Both the position numbers and the translations under genes were made by a program. Shown one piece after another: positions 35,391 to 44,573 of a stretch of DNA of 64,000 nucleotides (position 1 is its first letter; each line of letters starts with the position of its first letter). Origin of the DNA: JADLDB01 sp040755835 (lineage in GTDB: Bacteria > Myxococcota > Myxococcia > Myxococcales > Myxococcaceae); NCBI GenBank assembly GCA_040755835.1, contig JBFMAB010000010.1:16719-80718 (forward strand), in the 5' to 3' direction. A model generated the notes under the pieces. The model did no database searches. It saw nothing but the letters and a program-made list of their open reading frames with translations, and had not been told where the DNA came from.

Positions 35391-36071
35391 CTACTGGCAG
35401 GCGCCGTTCACGCAGGCGCCGCCGTCCGGGCAGCTGACGCAGGGCGCACCGGCGGTGCCGCACTGCGCCGGGGACGCGGGCACGCAGATGTTGGCGCTCG
35501 CGCAGCATCCCAGGGCGCAGTTGTCGGCCGAGCAGGTGGACGAGCCGACGCAGGCGCCGGCGACGCACACATCGGTGCCGATGCAGCCCTGGCAGAGCAC
35601 GCCGCCGCGCCCGCAGGCGGTGTTCAGGTTGCCGGGGCGGCAGAGGCCCAGAGCATCGCGGCAGCCGCCGCAGGGGTCGACCGGGACGCAGATGCCCGCG
35701 GGGCAGGTGAGGCCCGCGTCGCAGACGGCGCAGAAACGCCCGCTCGTGCCGCACGCCTGCGGCAGGTTGCCGGGGACGCAGCCGCCGTCGGGGGCGCAGC
35801 AGCCGGCGGCGCAGTTGCAGACCCGGGGGCGGCCGGCGTCGGTGCCGGCGTCGGGCGTCGGGACGCACGCGCCCTGGCTGCAGGTGCGGCCCGCGCCGCA
35901 GGCGGTGCACTGCACACCGTCGCGCCCGCAGGCGCCGGGCGCGGTGCCGGGCAGGCAGGTGCCTTCGTCGCAGCAGCCCGCGCAGCCCTGACAGGGAGCC
36001 GCCGGGCATGCCCCGAGGAGCCCCGCGAGTCCCAGCACCAACACCCCTCCGAGGACTGACCAGCGCCGCAT
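35391..36071 (-). CDS. Cys-rich repeat lipoprotein
   Basis: The 226-residue product has a lipobox (LLGAC, Cys22) followed by CQGCAGCC and Cys-rich repeats of about 45 residues with the pattern CxCxxGCCxxxGxCxPG..xACGxxGxxCxxC. There are roughly four units with about 40 Cys in all, so disulfide-bonded beads on the cell surface are likely. The related repeat is seen in the larger von Willebrand protein at 40.5-42.6 kb. It is divergent from the surface protein starting at 36154, sharing an 82-bp gap with a TAGTCT hexamer (36080-36085). Confidence 0.75.
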   Translation of the reverse strand: MRRWSVLGGVLVLGLAGLLGACPAAPCQGCAGCCDEGTCLPGTAPGACGRDGVQCTACGAGRTCSQGACVPTPDAGTDAGRPRVCNCAAGCCAPDGGCVPGNLPQACGTSGRFCAVCDAGLTCPAGICVPVDPCGGCRDALGLCRPGNLNTACGRGGVLCQGCIGTDVCVAGACVGSSTCSADNCALGCCASANICVPASPAQCGTAGAPCVSCPDGGACVNGACQ

Positions 36072-36153
36072 CGCGCGGGTAGTCTGTCACCCCACCTCCC
36101 CGAGCGTCGACGCCATTGTCCGGCAGGGCCGATGCCTTCAGACTCACCCTCGC

Positions 36154-39153
36154 ATGCGCGGACTCCTCGTCGCCCTGGCCGTCACCGGCCTCGCCACTGG
36201 CTGTAGCTGTGACCGCTCCGCGAACCTCACGGGTCAGGCCGGCGAGCTGGTCGTCGTCGTGCCCGGCGCCGCGGGCGAGGTGCTGACGCGGCAGGCGCTC
36301 GTCACGCTCGAACCGGTGGTGATGGACGAGCGCGGCGACTTCGAGGTGCGCCTGCGCAACATCGGCTCGGGGCCGCTCACCGTCACGGCCGTCGTCCGCG
36401 AGTCGGGCAGCGACGCGCTCGTGCTGGACGATGCGCCCGGGCTCGTCATTCCACGCGAGAGCGAGGTGACGCTGGCCGCGCACTTCGCGCCGCCCACCGA
36501 CGCCGACGTGACGAAGCCGACCGTCGAGCACCGCGCCGACTTCCGCGTGGAGGTGTCCGGCGGCCGGCCCGGCGAGGAGGTGGCCACCGTGGCGCTCGTC
36601 GCCGTCGCCGTCGCCCGCGACTGCTTCGTGCCCGCGGTGCTGGACTTCGGCGCCGTGCCGCTCGGCCAGCACGTCACGCTGCCCTTCGTGCTGGAGAACG
36701 GGAAGCCATTCCCCGCCACCACCGAGCTGTCCTCCATCGAAGGCGACGACGCCGCCTTCTTCGGGCTGGTGAATGGGGGGCCCTTCGAGGTGAACCCCGG
36801 CCAGCGCGTGGAGGTGCCAGTCGCCTTCGGGCCGCTCGAGGAGCGCGCGTACGCCGCCAGCATCCGCGTGCGGCGCGCCGCCACCTGCGCGGAGGCCGTC
36901 ACCCGGCTCAAGGGCCAGGGCTCGAGCCAGGCGGTGGGCTGGTCGCCCGCGATGCTCAACTTCGGGCGCGTGCCGCTCTCGCTGTCGATGACGCGCGTGC
37001 TGACGGTGTTCAACGGCAGCGGCGCCGCGCTCGCGCTCGAAGGCCTGGCGGTGGACGGCGCGGCCTTCTCGCTGGTGTCGCCGCCGGACGCGGTGCCGGC
37101 GCGCGGCAGCGTCGGCATCACCGTCGCGTGCAAGCCCATGGCGCTCGGGCGCGCCGAAGGCACGCTGCGCTTCGACGTGGCGACCGTCGAGCGCATCTCC
37201 GCGCGGGTGCCGCTCACCTGCATCGGCGGGGCGCCGCGCATTCGCCTCGCGCCGTCGCCGGCGCTGGCCTTCGGCAACGTGCCGGAGACGGGCGTCGCGT
37301 CGCGTCGCTTGTCCGTGCAGAACGTCGGCACGCCGCCGGCCTTCACCGGTGACACCAGCAACAACCTGCGGCTGGGCGTCGACGGGCAGCTGCCGTACGT
37401 CGCCATCGTGCCGACGTCGAACGCGACGAAGGTGACGGACTTCGAGGTGGTGGTGCCCGCCGGCTACGACGCCGACGCGGGGCTTCCAGCCATCAGCGGG
37501 CTCAACGTGCTGGACCTCGACGTGCGCCTCGTCGGCAGCACGCCGGGGCGCAAGGAAGCGGACCTCCTCGTCTACTCGAACGACCCGGTGCAGCCGCTCG
37601 TCGGCGTGCGCGTGAGCGCGAACCCGGTGCCGGTGGGCTTCTGCAACCTGACCATCTCGCCGGCCGCGCTGCCGATGGGTGACATTCCGCGCGGCGCGAC
37701 GTTCGAGCGCACGCTGACGGTCGCCGGCGCGGCGGGCACGTCGAACTGCTTGGTGGCGGTGGACCTGGCGCCGGGCTCGGCGCCGTCCATCTCCGTCGAT
37801 TCGGTGCCGCCCTTCGTGCTGAACGCCGGCGACTCGCGGAACGTGAAGGTGCGGGCCACCGCGGATCCGGCGCTGCCTCTGGGCGCCACCGCACGTGGCT
37901 TCGTGCGCGTGCAGGGCGGGTTGAACGCGCCGGTGTTGGTGCCGGTGGAGATGCGCGTCGCCCGGTGTCTCGTGGTGGCGCCGAGCGCGCTCGAGTTCGG
38001 CAACACCAGGGTGAGCTGCAGGAGCGGCAGCAAGGCCGTCAACGCGTACAACGCGTGCGGGGTTCCGGTGACCATCGACGCCATCGGCTTCCGCGCGCCG
38101 GGGCCGTTCGCGCTCACGTCGTCGGCGACCATTCCGCCGGGCGGCCTCGCGCTGCCCGGCGGGCTGGGCCCCTTGACGACGCAGGTGGCCTTCGCGCCGG
38201 CGGTGGTGGGGCCGGCACAGGGCTTCCTCGACTTCCACATTCGCGAGGCCGGTGAGGCCCGCGTGGTGTCCGTCGACCTCTCGGGCGAAGGCGACCTGCT
38301 GGGCCTGCAGACGGACGTGTGGCAGCAGTCGGGCCTGGGGAAGCTGGACATTCTCTTCGTGGTGGATGACTCCTGCTCGATGGCCGACGAGCAGGCGTCG
38401 CTCGCGGCGAACTTCGCGTCCTTCATCGCGGCGGCCAACCAGAGCAACGTCGACTACCACCTCGGGGTCACCACGACGGACCTCTTCCGCGTCGGCGGCC
38501 GGCTGGTGGGCTCGCCTGCGGTGCTCACGTCGAGCACGCCGGGCCTCGCGCAGGCCTTCGCGCGCAACGTGCAGGTCGGTACCGCCGGCAGCGGCATCGA
38601 GCAGGCGTTCGAGGCGGCGGCCCGCGCGCTCACCGAGCCCCTGAAGAGCGGGGCCAACGCCGGCTTTCTCCGCGGGGACGCGTCCCTCGCCATCGTCATC
38701 GTCACCGACGCCGTCGAGCAATCGACCAACACGGTGGGCGCGTACCTGTCCACCTACCGGCAGGCGAAGGGCGGCAAGGCGAATCGGGTGTCGGTGAACG
38801 TGGTGGGCCCGTTCTCGCAGAATCTGCCCAACTGCTTCCTCGACTCGACGGTGGACGACGGGCGCTACGCGAGCATCGTGAACCAGAGCAACGGCGTGAC
38901 CGCGGACATCTGCACGCAGAACTGGGCGCAGTCGCTCGCGACCATCGGGCAGAACCTGGTGCAGCCGCGGCTCACCTACGAGCTGACGGCGCAGCCGGAG
39001 AACCCCAGCACCATCCAGGTGCGGGTGAACGGCAGCGTCGTGACGAGCGGGTGGACGTACCGGGCGTCGAGCAACGCCATCGTCTTCACGGCGAGCGCGG
39101 CGCCGGCGACGGGCGCGACCATCACCGCGACGTACGGCACGGCCTGCTACTGA
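36154..39153 (+). CDS. Large surface lipoprotein: ASH/choice-of-anchor repeats plus von Willebrand A domain
   Basis: The 999-residue protein has a lipobox (LATGCSC), then four or five beta-sandwich repeats like those called choice-of-anchor D or ASH (each opening with a LDFGAVPLG / LNFGRVPLS / LAFGNVPETG / LEFGNTRVS type strand), covering about 45-720. A von Willebrand A domain follows (about 725-950) with a MIDAS-like DDSCSM. A short beta-rich tail ends at residue 999. It probably binds other proteins at the outer surface. There is no MYXO-CTERM tag, consistent with lipid anchoring instead. Confidence 0.82.
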   Translation: MRGLLVALAVTGLATGCSCDRSANLTGQAGELVVVVPGAAGEVLTRQALVTLEPVVMDERGDFEVRLRNIGSGPLTVTAVVRESGSDALVLDDAPGLVIPRESEVTLAAHFAPPTDADVTKPTVEHRADFRVEVSGGRPGEEVATVALVAVAVARDCFVPAVLDFGAVPLGQHVTLPFVLENGKPFPATTELSSIEGDDAAFFGLVNGGPFEVNPGQRVEVPVAFGPLEERAYAASIRVRRAATCAEAVTRLKGQGSSQAVGWSPAMLNFGRVPLSLSMTRVLTVFNGSGAALALEGLAVDGAAFSLVSPPDAVPARGSVGITVACKPMALGRAEGTLRFDVATVERISARVPLTCIGGAPRIRLAPSPALAFGNVPETGVASRRLSVQNVGTPPAFTGDTSNNLRLGVDGQLPYVAIVPTSNATKVTDFEVVVPAGYDADAGLPAISGLNVLDLDVRLVGSTPGRKEADLLVYSNDPVQPLVGVRVSANPVPVGFCNLTISPAALPMGDIPRGATFERTLTVAGAAGTSNCLVAVDLAPGSAPSISVDSVPPFVLNAGDSRNVKVRATADPALPLGATARGFVRVQGGLNAPVLVPVEMRVARCLVVAPSALEFGNTRVSCRSGSKAVNAYNACGVPVTIDAIGFRAPGPFALTSSATIPPGGLALPGGLGPLTTQVAFAPAVVGPAQGFLDFHIREAGEARVVSVDLSGEGDLLGLQTDVWQQSGLGKLDILFVVDDSCSMADEQASLAANFASFIAAANQSNVDYHLGVTTTDLFRVGGRLVGSPAVLTSSTPGLAQAFARNVQVGTAGSGIEQAFEAAARALTEPLKSGANAGFLRGDASLAIVIVTDAVEQSTNTVGAYLSTYRQAKGGKANRVSVNVVGPFSQNLPNCFLDSTVDDGRYASIVNQSNGVTADICTQNWAQSLATIGQNLVQPRLTYELTAQPENPSTIQVRVNGSVVTSGWTYRASSNAIVFTASAAPATGATITATYGTACY

Positions 39154-39164
39154 AGGCCCGCGCG

Positions 39165-39764
39165 TCAGAAGACGCCGGCGATGCCGGTGGGCAGCAGGGC
39201 GATCTGCGGCGCGCGCGGCGACTTGCGGGTGCTGGCCTCGAGGATGAGCACCGCGGCCGCCGTCGCGGGCACGGTGCCGGTGAGCGTGGTGATGAGGGGC
39301 GTCATCGGCGAGGTCCCCTCGATGCCGACGGCGAGGCCCGCGGCCCCGGCCATCAGCGCCAGGGCCGCGACGTACGCGAGGATGACCTCGCCACGGCCGC
39401 CGAGCGCCTGGTGCACCATGAAGGACACCCCGGTGAGGAGGATGGGCGTCACCATCGCGGTGGCGAAGTTCGTGTCCAGGCCGGGGTTCGAGCCGGTGAG
39501 CGCGACCGCGATGCCGAGGCCCGCGAAGCCGGCCGCGATGCCCGCGCCGCCCGACAGGAGCACGCGCGAGGGAGGAGAGAATTCCTTCTTCTCCACCGCG
39601 CTCGCCGGGGGCACGGGCGGGAGGCCGGGCTCGGCGCTGGGAATCAGCTCGACGGGCGGCACCGTGCCTTCGACGGGTTGGTCCGCTGGCGGCGGCTCGG
39701 GCGGTGGCGTGGGCGCCGCCGTGTCGACCTGGGCGAGGGACAGCGCGAGGACGAGCGGGAGCAT
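39165..39764 (-). CDS. Hypothetical membrane protein, Pro-rich N-terminus
   Basis: A 199-residue protein with a cleavable signal (MLPLVLALSLAQ), a Pro/Glu-rich extracytoplasmic stretch (about 18-60), then four hydrophobic helices (about 68-90, 100-122, 126-147, 153-178). The last residues are basic. The pattern resembles small integral membrane proteins that have no assigned role. It ends 11 nt from the convergent surface-protein gene. Confidence 0.65.
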   Translation of the reverse strand: MLPLVLALSLAQVDTAAPTPPPEPPPADQPVEGTVPPVELIPSAEPGLPPVPPASAVEKKEFSPPSRVLLSGGAGIAAGFAGLGIAVALTGSNPGLDTNFATAMVTPILLTGVSFMVHQALGGRGEVILAYVAALALMAGAAGLAVGIEGTSPMTPLITTLTGTVPATAAAVLILEASTRKSPRAPQIALLPTGIAGVF

Positions 39765-39830
39765 GGCTCCATCCTGTTCCGGTCGCGGTGCGTAAGGAAG
39801 TCTCTTCGCGGTCGCCGCGCGGGCTCGCGG

Positions 39831-40344
39831 TCAGCGCAGGCCGTCGTCGGCGTTCGCGCGGACTACCGCGCGGGCGGCCCACGCGATGAATGACTCGCTG
39901 AGCGACACCCGGGCCCATTGCAGCGCGTCGAACTCCCGCAGGAGGACGGCGGGGAGCGCGGAGGTCGCCGGCACTGCCAGCAGGGCCGCGCCTCGCAGCG
40001 ACTCCTCGCGGCGGCCACGCCGTTGGTGCAGGCGTGCGAGGGTGAGCGCGAAGAAGGAGGTGGCCGTCAGCGGGGCCGCGACGAGGGAGGTGAGGAGCTC
40101 CCGCGCGCCGCCTCGGGGCGGCACGACGTCCCGAGCGACGTCCACCAGCGTGTGCGCCCGCTCGGGCGCTCCAGGGAGCGCCGACAGCAGGGTACGGGCC
40201 TCCTCGGCGGAGAGGTGTAGGGGCTCGCGCGCGGGCGTGGCGTCCTCCGGCGCAGGCGCCTCGCCCCCCCCCGCGCCGCGGACACCCCTGTGCCAGGTGG
40301 AACACCGGCTGGCCGCAGCGCTCGCACCCGCGTCGCTCGCTCAT
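39831..40344 (-). pseudogene. Zinc-ribbon protein gene split by a G9 homopolymer
   Basis: The ATG at 40344 opens MSERRGCERCGQPVFHLAQG, then reaches a run of nine G (plus-strand C9, 40264-40272). With nine G the frame misreads; with eight, translation continues smoothly through EAPAPEDATPARE, LSAEEARTLLSALPGAP and on to the stop at 39831, giving 170 residues. The second half has normal codon bias and a helical pattern. This is either a true frameshift, a phase-variable switch or a sequencing error. The first half contains CxxC, the start of a zinc ribbon. Function unknown. Confidence 0.65.
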
Positions 40345-40504
40345 GCCTCTCGCGTCAGCAGCCGGCCGCGCTGCAGGTCGAGATGGCTGGGAGCGGCAGG
40401 TCGCCGGCCGGTGGCGTGTGGTGCGACAGCCCGCCGGTCGTCCTTCAGCTTTCCGTGGAAAGCGTGTGACACCTCGCCGGCGGCCGGCCGGGCAGTCTCT
40501 CTCC

Positions 40505-42607
40505 TCAGCGGCGAGCCCGTCGCCGGCGCAACGCCAGGACTGCGAGGCCAAGGAAGGGCGCAGCGGCGTCGAGGGCGGCGTTGCAGCTGCAACCCATGGT
40601 GTGCACGCCACCGGGGCCGTTCGCCGGCGGGTCATCGACGCCGACCGTGGTGGGGCCGGGCTGCGTGGTGCCCGCGTCCGGCGTCGGCCCGGGCGTACCG
40701 GCATCGGCGGCGCCCGCGTCGCTGCCGTCCGGCGGCAGGCACACGCGGCCTTCGGTGGTGCCGGTGCACTCGAGGCCCGCCGGGCAGTGCTCGAACTCGT
40801 CCGCGGTGCACCGCGGGCGGCAGGCGCCGGCCACGCACCATTCGTCCGCGCCGCACACCGGCTCGTCGCGCCACATCGTGCAGCCCGTCGGCCCGCGCTC
40901 GCACGTCTGCGGCCGGCCACTCGCGCACTGCGCCGCGCCCTCCGCGCACGCGTCCTGGCACGGCGGAATGCACACGCCGTTGTCACAGCGCTCGCCGCCC
41001 GCCACGTCGCACGCGCCCGTCGTCACCCACCCGGTGCAGCCGTTCGCGTCGAGCTGGCACGTCTCGGTCGCGCCGTTCGCGCCGCAGCGCTTCGCGCCCT
41101 GCGTGCAGCTCGCGCCGCACGCCGTGCAGCTGCCGCCGTTGCAGTACGCGTTCGGCTGGCACTGCTGAATGGGGCCCCAGGCCGGGCAGTTGTTCTGGTC
41201 GACGATGCACGTCTCGACGCCGCGGCCGTTGCAGCGCGTCGCGCCGGCGGTGCAGCTCGTGCCGCAGGTCCCGCACGCGCCGCCCGAGCAGAAGTTGGTG
41301 CACGTCTGGGAGGACTGCCAGCTGGTGCAGCCGGCCGCGTCGGCCACGCACGTCTGCACGGTGTTGCCGCTGCAGCGCGTGGCGCCCGCGGTGCACGCGC
41401 CGTTGCATGTCGCGCAGCTGCCGTTCTGGCACACGCTGCCCGAGGCGCAGGTGCCGGCGCGCCAGGTGGTGCACCCCGACAGCACGTCCCACTCGCACGT
41501 CTCCACGCCGCCGCCCGCGGTGCAGCGCGACGCGCCGAGGTTGCACGCCTGGCAGCTCGAGCACTGGCCGCCGGTGCAGAGCTCGCCGTAGCCGCACGTC
41601 TCCGCCGGCGTCCACTGTGTGCAGCCGCCCGCGCCCACCGCGCACTGCTCGGCCACGTCGCCGGTGCAGCGGCGCGCGCCCGCGGCGCACTGGTTGGTGC
41701 AGCTGGTGCACTGGCCGCCCTGGCAGGTGCTCATCGACGGGCAGCTCTGCGTCACCCACGTGGTGCAGCCGATGGAGGCGTCCAATTGGCACACCTGCCG
41801 CTGGCCCGTGCCGAGGCACTGCGCCGCACCCGCCGTACACACGTCGCGGCAGCAGGTCGCGGTGTTGAGCGCGATGGTGTTGAGCGTCGCGGACAGCTGC
41901 GCCTGGTTGGTGGCGACGTAGGCGCTGCCCGTGCCTCCCGCGGACGCGATGGCGTCCAGCACGGCCTTGTTGTTGCCCGCGGTGAGGTTCGCGTCGAAGC
42001 CGACGACGAAGACCTTGATGCCCGCGGCGAACAGCTGCGCCGCCGCCTGCACCGACGCGCTGTCGTCGAGGCAGTCCTTCGCGCCGAGGCCGCACGCGTT
42101 GTTCGCGCAGCCCGGCGTGGTGGCGGTGCAGGTGTTGGGGTTGAGCGCCAGGTTGCAGTTCGGCAACCCGTCGGTGATGAGCAGCACGTACGCCGGCGTG
42201 GTGAGGCCGAGGCCCAGGAGGTAGCTCTTCACCTGCTGCAGCGTCGCGGCCGTGGGCGTGCCGCCGCCGGCCACCGCGTTCGCGTACGCCGACTGCACGC
42301 CCGAAGGTGAGTTGGACACCGGCGCCACCACGCTGCCGGTCGTGCAGTTGAAGGTCGTCGTCGCGCCCGGGTACATCGCCGCGCCGAAGCGGAAGCGGTT
42401 GGAGAACTGCGACGCCAGCGACGGCACCACCTGCTGCGCCGTCGACCACTTCGACGGGTTGCTGGCCGACGCGGTGCTGCCGTCGGGCGCCTTGTCCATC
42501 GAGCCGGACTTGTCCTGCACCACGAAGAGCACCGGGAGCTCGCTGCACGGCACGGCCAACGCGGCGGTGGGAAGCAAAGCGGTGGAGAGCAGGAGGAACT
42601 CGCGCAT
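40505..42607 (-). CDS. MYXO-CTERM surface protein: von Willebrand A domain and Cys-rich repeats
   Basis: A 700-residue protein with a Sec signal (MREFLLLSTALLPTAALA), a von Willebrand A domain (about 25-250, MIDAS DKSGSM), then about eight Cys-rich repeats of 40-45 residues (pattern CTxGATRCxGxxVxTCxxDxxGCxxW), a Pro/Asp-rich spacer and a C-terminal tag MGCSCNAALDAAAPFLGLAV followed by an Arg cluster. The tag is of the MYXO-CTERM type, processed and anchored at the cell surface. It is divergent from the histidine kinase. Confidence 0.88.
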   Translation of the reverse strand: MREFLLLSTALLPTAALAVPCSELPVLFVVQDKSGSMDKAPDGSTASASNPSKWSTAQQVVPSLASQFSNRFRFGAAMYPGATTTFNCTTGSVVAPVSNSPSGVQSAYANAVAGGGTPTAATLQQVKSYLLGLGLTTPAYVLLITDGLPNCNLALNPNTCTATTPGCANNACGLGAKDCLDDSASVQAAAQLFAAGIKVFVVGFDANLTAGNNKAVLDAIASAGGTGSAYVATNQAQLSATLNTIALNTATCCRDVCTAGAAQCLGTGQRQVCQLDASIGCTTWVTQSCPSMSTCQGGQCTSCTNQCAAGARRCTGDVAEQCAVGAGGCTQWTPAETCGYGELCTGGQCSSCQACNLGASRCTAGGGVETCEWDVLSGCTTWRAGTCASGSVCQNGSCATCNGACTAGATRCSGNTVQTCVADAAGCTSWQSSQTCTNFCSGGACGTCGTSCTAGATRCNGRGVETCIVDQNNCPAWGPIQQCQPNAYCNGGSCTACGASCTQGAKRCGANGATETCQLDANGCTGWVTTGACDVAGGERCDNGVCIPPCQDACAEGAAQCASGRPQTCERGPTGCTMWRDEPVCGADEWCVAGACRPRCTADEFEHCPAGLECTGTTEGRVCLPPDGSDAGAADAGTPGPTPDAGTTQPGPTTVGVDDPPANGPGGVHTMGCSCNAALDAAAPFLGLAVLALRRRRARR

Positions 42608-42694
42608 GCCCTGTTATCGCGAGTGCACACCAGACGTTTCGCAAAACACCGATTTCAGGCTATTTTTCTCGCCTTCTGAGAGTCGAGGTGTCTG

Positions 42695-44551
42695 GTGTCT
42701 GGAGCGCGTCTGTCCGAGCCGCAGCGGCCTTTACAGGACGACGGACTCCTGGGGCCGCTCCGGGAGATCGCGCTCAACGTGCAGCGGGCGCGCACGGTGG
42801 CCGACGTGCTGGCGGTGGCGGGCGCGGGCCTCGAGGCGCTGGAGTTCGACATCGCGGTGCTGGTGCTGGACGGGGCGACGTACGAGGTGCGGTACCTCTC
42901 GCCGCGCTCGGAGCTGCAGGCGGTGTCGGCGGCGATGGAGAGCGCCCGCCGCGAGCGCCTGCGCTTCGACACCCGGTGGATGACGGCGTCGCGCGCGCTC
43001 GACGCCTCGCAGGTGGTGTCCGACCTCAAGAGCGCCGCGTCCTCGTGGGCGCGCGGGGTGGGGGCGGACGCGCTCGCGGGGCAGCTGGGCGCGGCGATGA
43101 AGGCGCGGGCGATGGCGGCGCCGCTGAACGTGGCCGGGCGGGTGTGGGGCGTGGTGCTGTTCATGCGCGACGCCCTGTCCGCCGCCGACGCCGGCGCGCT
43201 CGAGCTGTTCGCGCTGCAGCTCGGCTCCGCGCTGGAGGTGGCGCTGGGCTTCGAGCAGCTCGATCGCCGAAACGCGGAGCTGGAGCTGGTGCACCAGCTG
43301 GCGGTGGCCGGCCCGCGCGCGGACACCCGAGCGCTCACGCGGCGCGCACTCGAGACGGTGTGCCGCACCACGCAGAGCAACGCCGGCGTGCTGCACCGCT
43401 TCGACCCCGACAGCGACACCTTCGAGCTGGTCGGTGACCCGTATGGCTACACCGGGCGGCTCATCGAGCCGTACCGGCGCTTCGCCACGCCGGAGGGGCT
43501 CCGGGGGAAGGCGCAGGCGATGACGCTGCCCATCGGAGCGCTCGCCGCCGCCGCCGAGGCGGGCGAGGCCGGCTTCAGGCACCTGGCGCTCATTCCCCTG
43601 GACATCGAGGGCAGGCGGGCCGGGCTGTTGACGCTGGCGCGGCTGGCGGACGAGCCGTACGGCGACAACGAGCTGTACTCGGCGGCGGTGCTGGGCGTGC
43701 AGATGGCGTCACAGCTCGAGCGGGCGCGTCTCTACGACGAGGCCGACCGGCTCTACCGCGACCTGAAGACGTCGTACGACGAGCTGGCCCGGACGCAGGC
43801 GGAGCTGGTGCGCCACGAGCGCCTCGCCGCGCTCGGCGAGCTCGCCGCCGTCATGGCGCACGAGGTGCGCAACCCGCTGGGCGTCATCTTCAACTCGCTC
43901 ACCACGCTGAGGCGCATCATCCACCTCGAGGGTGACGCCGAGATGCTCATCAACATCGTGGGCGAGGAGGCCGATCGCCTGAACCGCATCGTCGGCGACC
44001 TGCTGGACTTCGTGCGGCCGTACGAGCTGACGAAGAAGCCGGTGGCGGTGGAGACGGTGGTGTCGAGCGCGGTGGACGCCGCGGCGCAGGCGCTGGCGCA
44101 GCCGAACGTGCGGGTGGTGACGGAGCTGCCGCGCGAGCTGCCGGCCTACCCGGTGGATGCGCACCTGCTGCGGCAGGCGCTGGTGAACCTCATCGTCAAC
44201 GCGGTGCAGGCGATGCCCCGCGGCGGGTTGGTGACGGTGCGCGCCAGCACGGAGCCGCGAGGGCCCAGGACGTGGCTGCGGCTCGACGTCTGCGACCAGG
44301 GCGTCGGCTTGACGCCGCGCGCGGCGGAGCGGATTTTTCAGCCGTTCTTCACCACGAAGGCCACCGGCACCGGGCTCGGCCTCGCGGTGGTGAAGCGCAT
44401 CATCGATGCGCACCTGGGGGAGGTGTCGGCCACCGCGAACCCGGACGGCGAAGGCACCACCTTCACCATTCGATTGCCGCCGGCGCTCGAGGGCCGCGAG
44501 GGCGGGGTGACACCGGTGCGCGTTCCAGCGGTGCGTCCCAGCAACGTGTAG
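42695..44551 (+). CDS. GAF-domain sensor histidine kinase
   Basis: A 618-residue soluble kinase without transmembrane helices. Two GAF-like sensor domains (about 20-185 and 200-350) precede a short coiled coil, a HisKA domain with MAHEVRNPLG (phospho-His) and a HATPase domain with NLIVNAVQAMP, DVCDQGVGL and GTGLGLAVV boxes. No receiver or response-regulator gene is adjacent, so it is an orphan kinase, common in myxobacteria. It starts with GTG. Stop is 22 nt from the convergent giant kinase. Confidence 0.9.
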   Translation: MSGARLSEPQRPLQDDGLLGPLREIALNVQRARTVADVLAVAGAGLEALEFDIAVLVLDGATYEVRYLSPRSELQAVSAAMESARRERLRFDTRWMTASRALDASQVVSDLKSAASSWARGVGADALAGQLGAAMKARAMAAPLNVAGRVWGVVLFMRDALSAADAGALELFALQLGSALEVALGFEQLDRRNAELELVHQLAVAGPRADTRALTRRALETVCRTTQSNAGVLHRFDPDSDTFELVGDPYGYTGRLIEPYRRFATPEGLRGKAQAMTLPIGALAAAAEAGEAGFRHLALIPLDIEGRRAGLLTLARLADEPYGDNELYSAAVLGVQMASQLERARLYDEADRLYRDLKTSYDELARTQAELVRHERLAALGELAAVMAHEVRNPLGVIFNSLTTLRRIIHLEGDAEMLINIVGEEADRLNRIVGDLLDFVRPYELTKKPVAVETVVSSAVDAAAQALAQPNVRVVTELPRELPAYPVDAHLLRQALVNLIVNAVQAMPRGGLVTVRASTEPRGPRTWLRLDVCDQGVGLTPRAAERIFQPFFTTKATGTGLGLAVVKRIIDAHLGEVSATANPDGEGTTFTIRLPPALEGREGGVTPVRVPAVRPSNV

Positions 44552-44573
44552 CGGGGCACCTCGCGCGCGCGGC

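Noticed and set aside
35038..40986. A 1982-codon minus-strand open frame.
   Set aside because: Composed of Arg/Ala-rich translation across several real genes on both strands; a known artefact of high-GC DNA.
42626..42698. Inverted repeat CACCAGAC / GTCTGGTG in the divergent promoter between the surface protein and the histidine kinase.
   Set aside because: Only 8 bp and about 57 nt apart; one copy overlaps the kinase start codon. Insufficient to call an operator.
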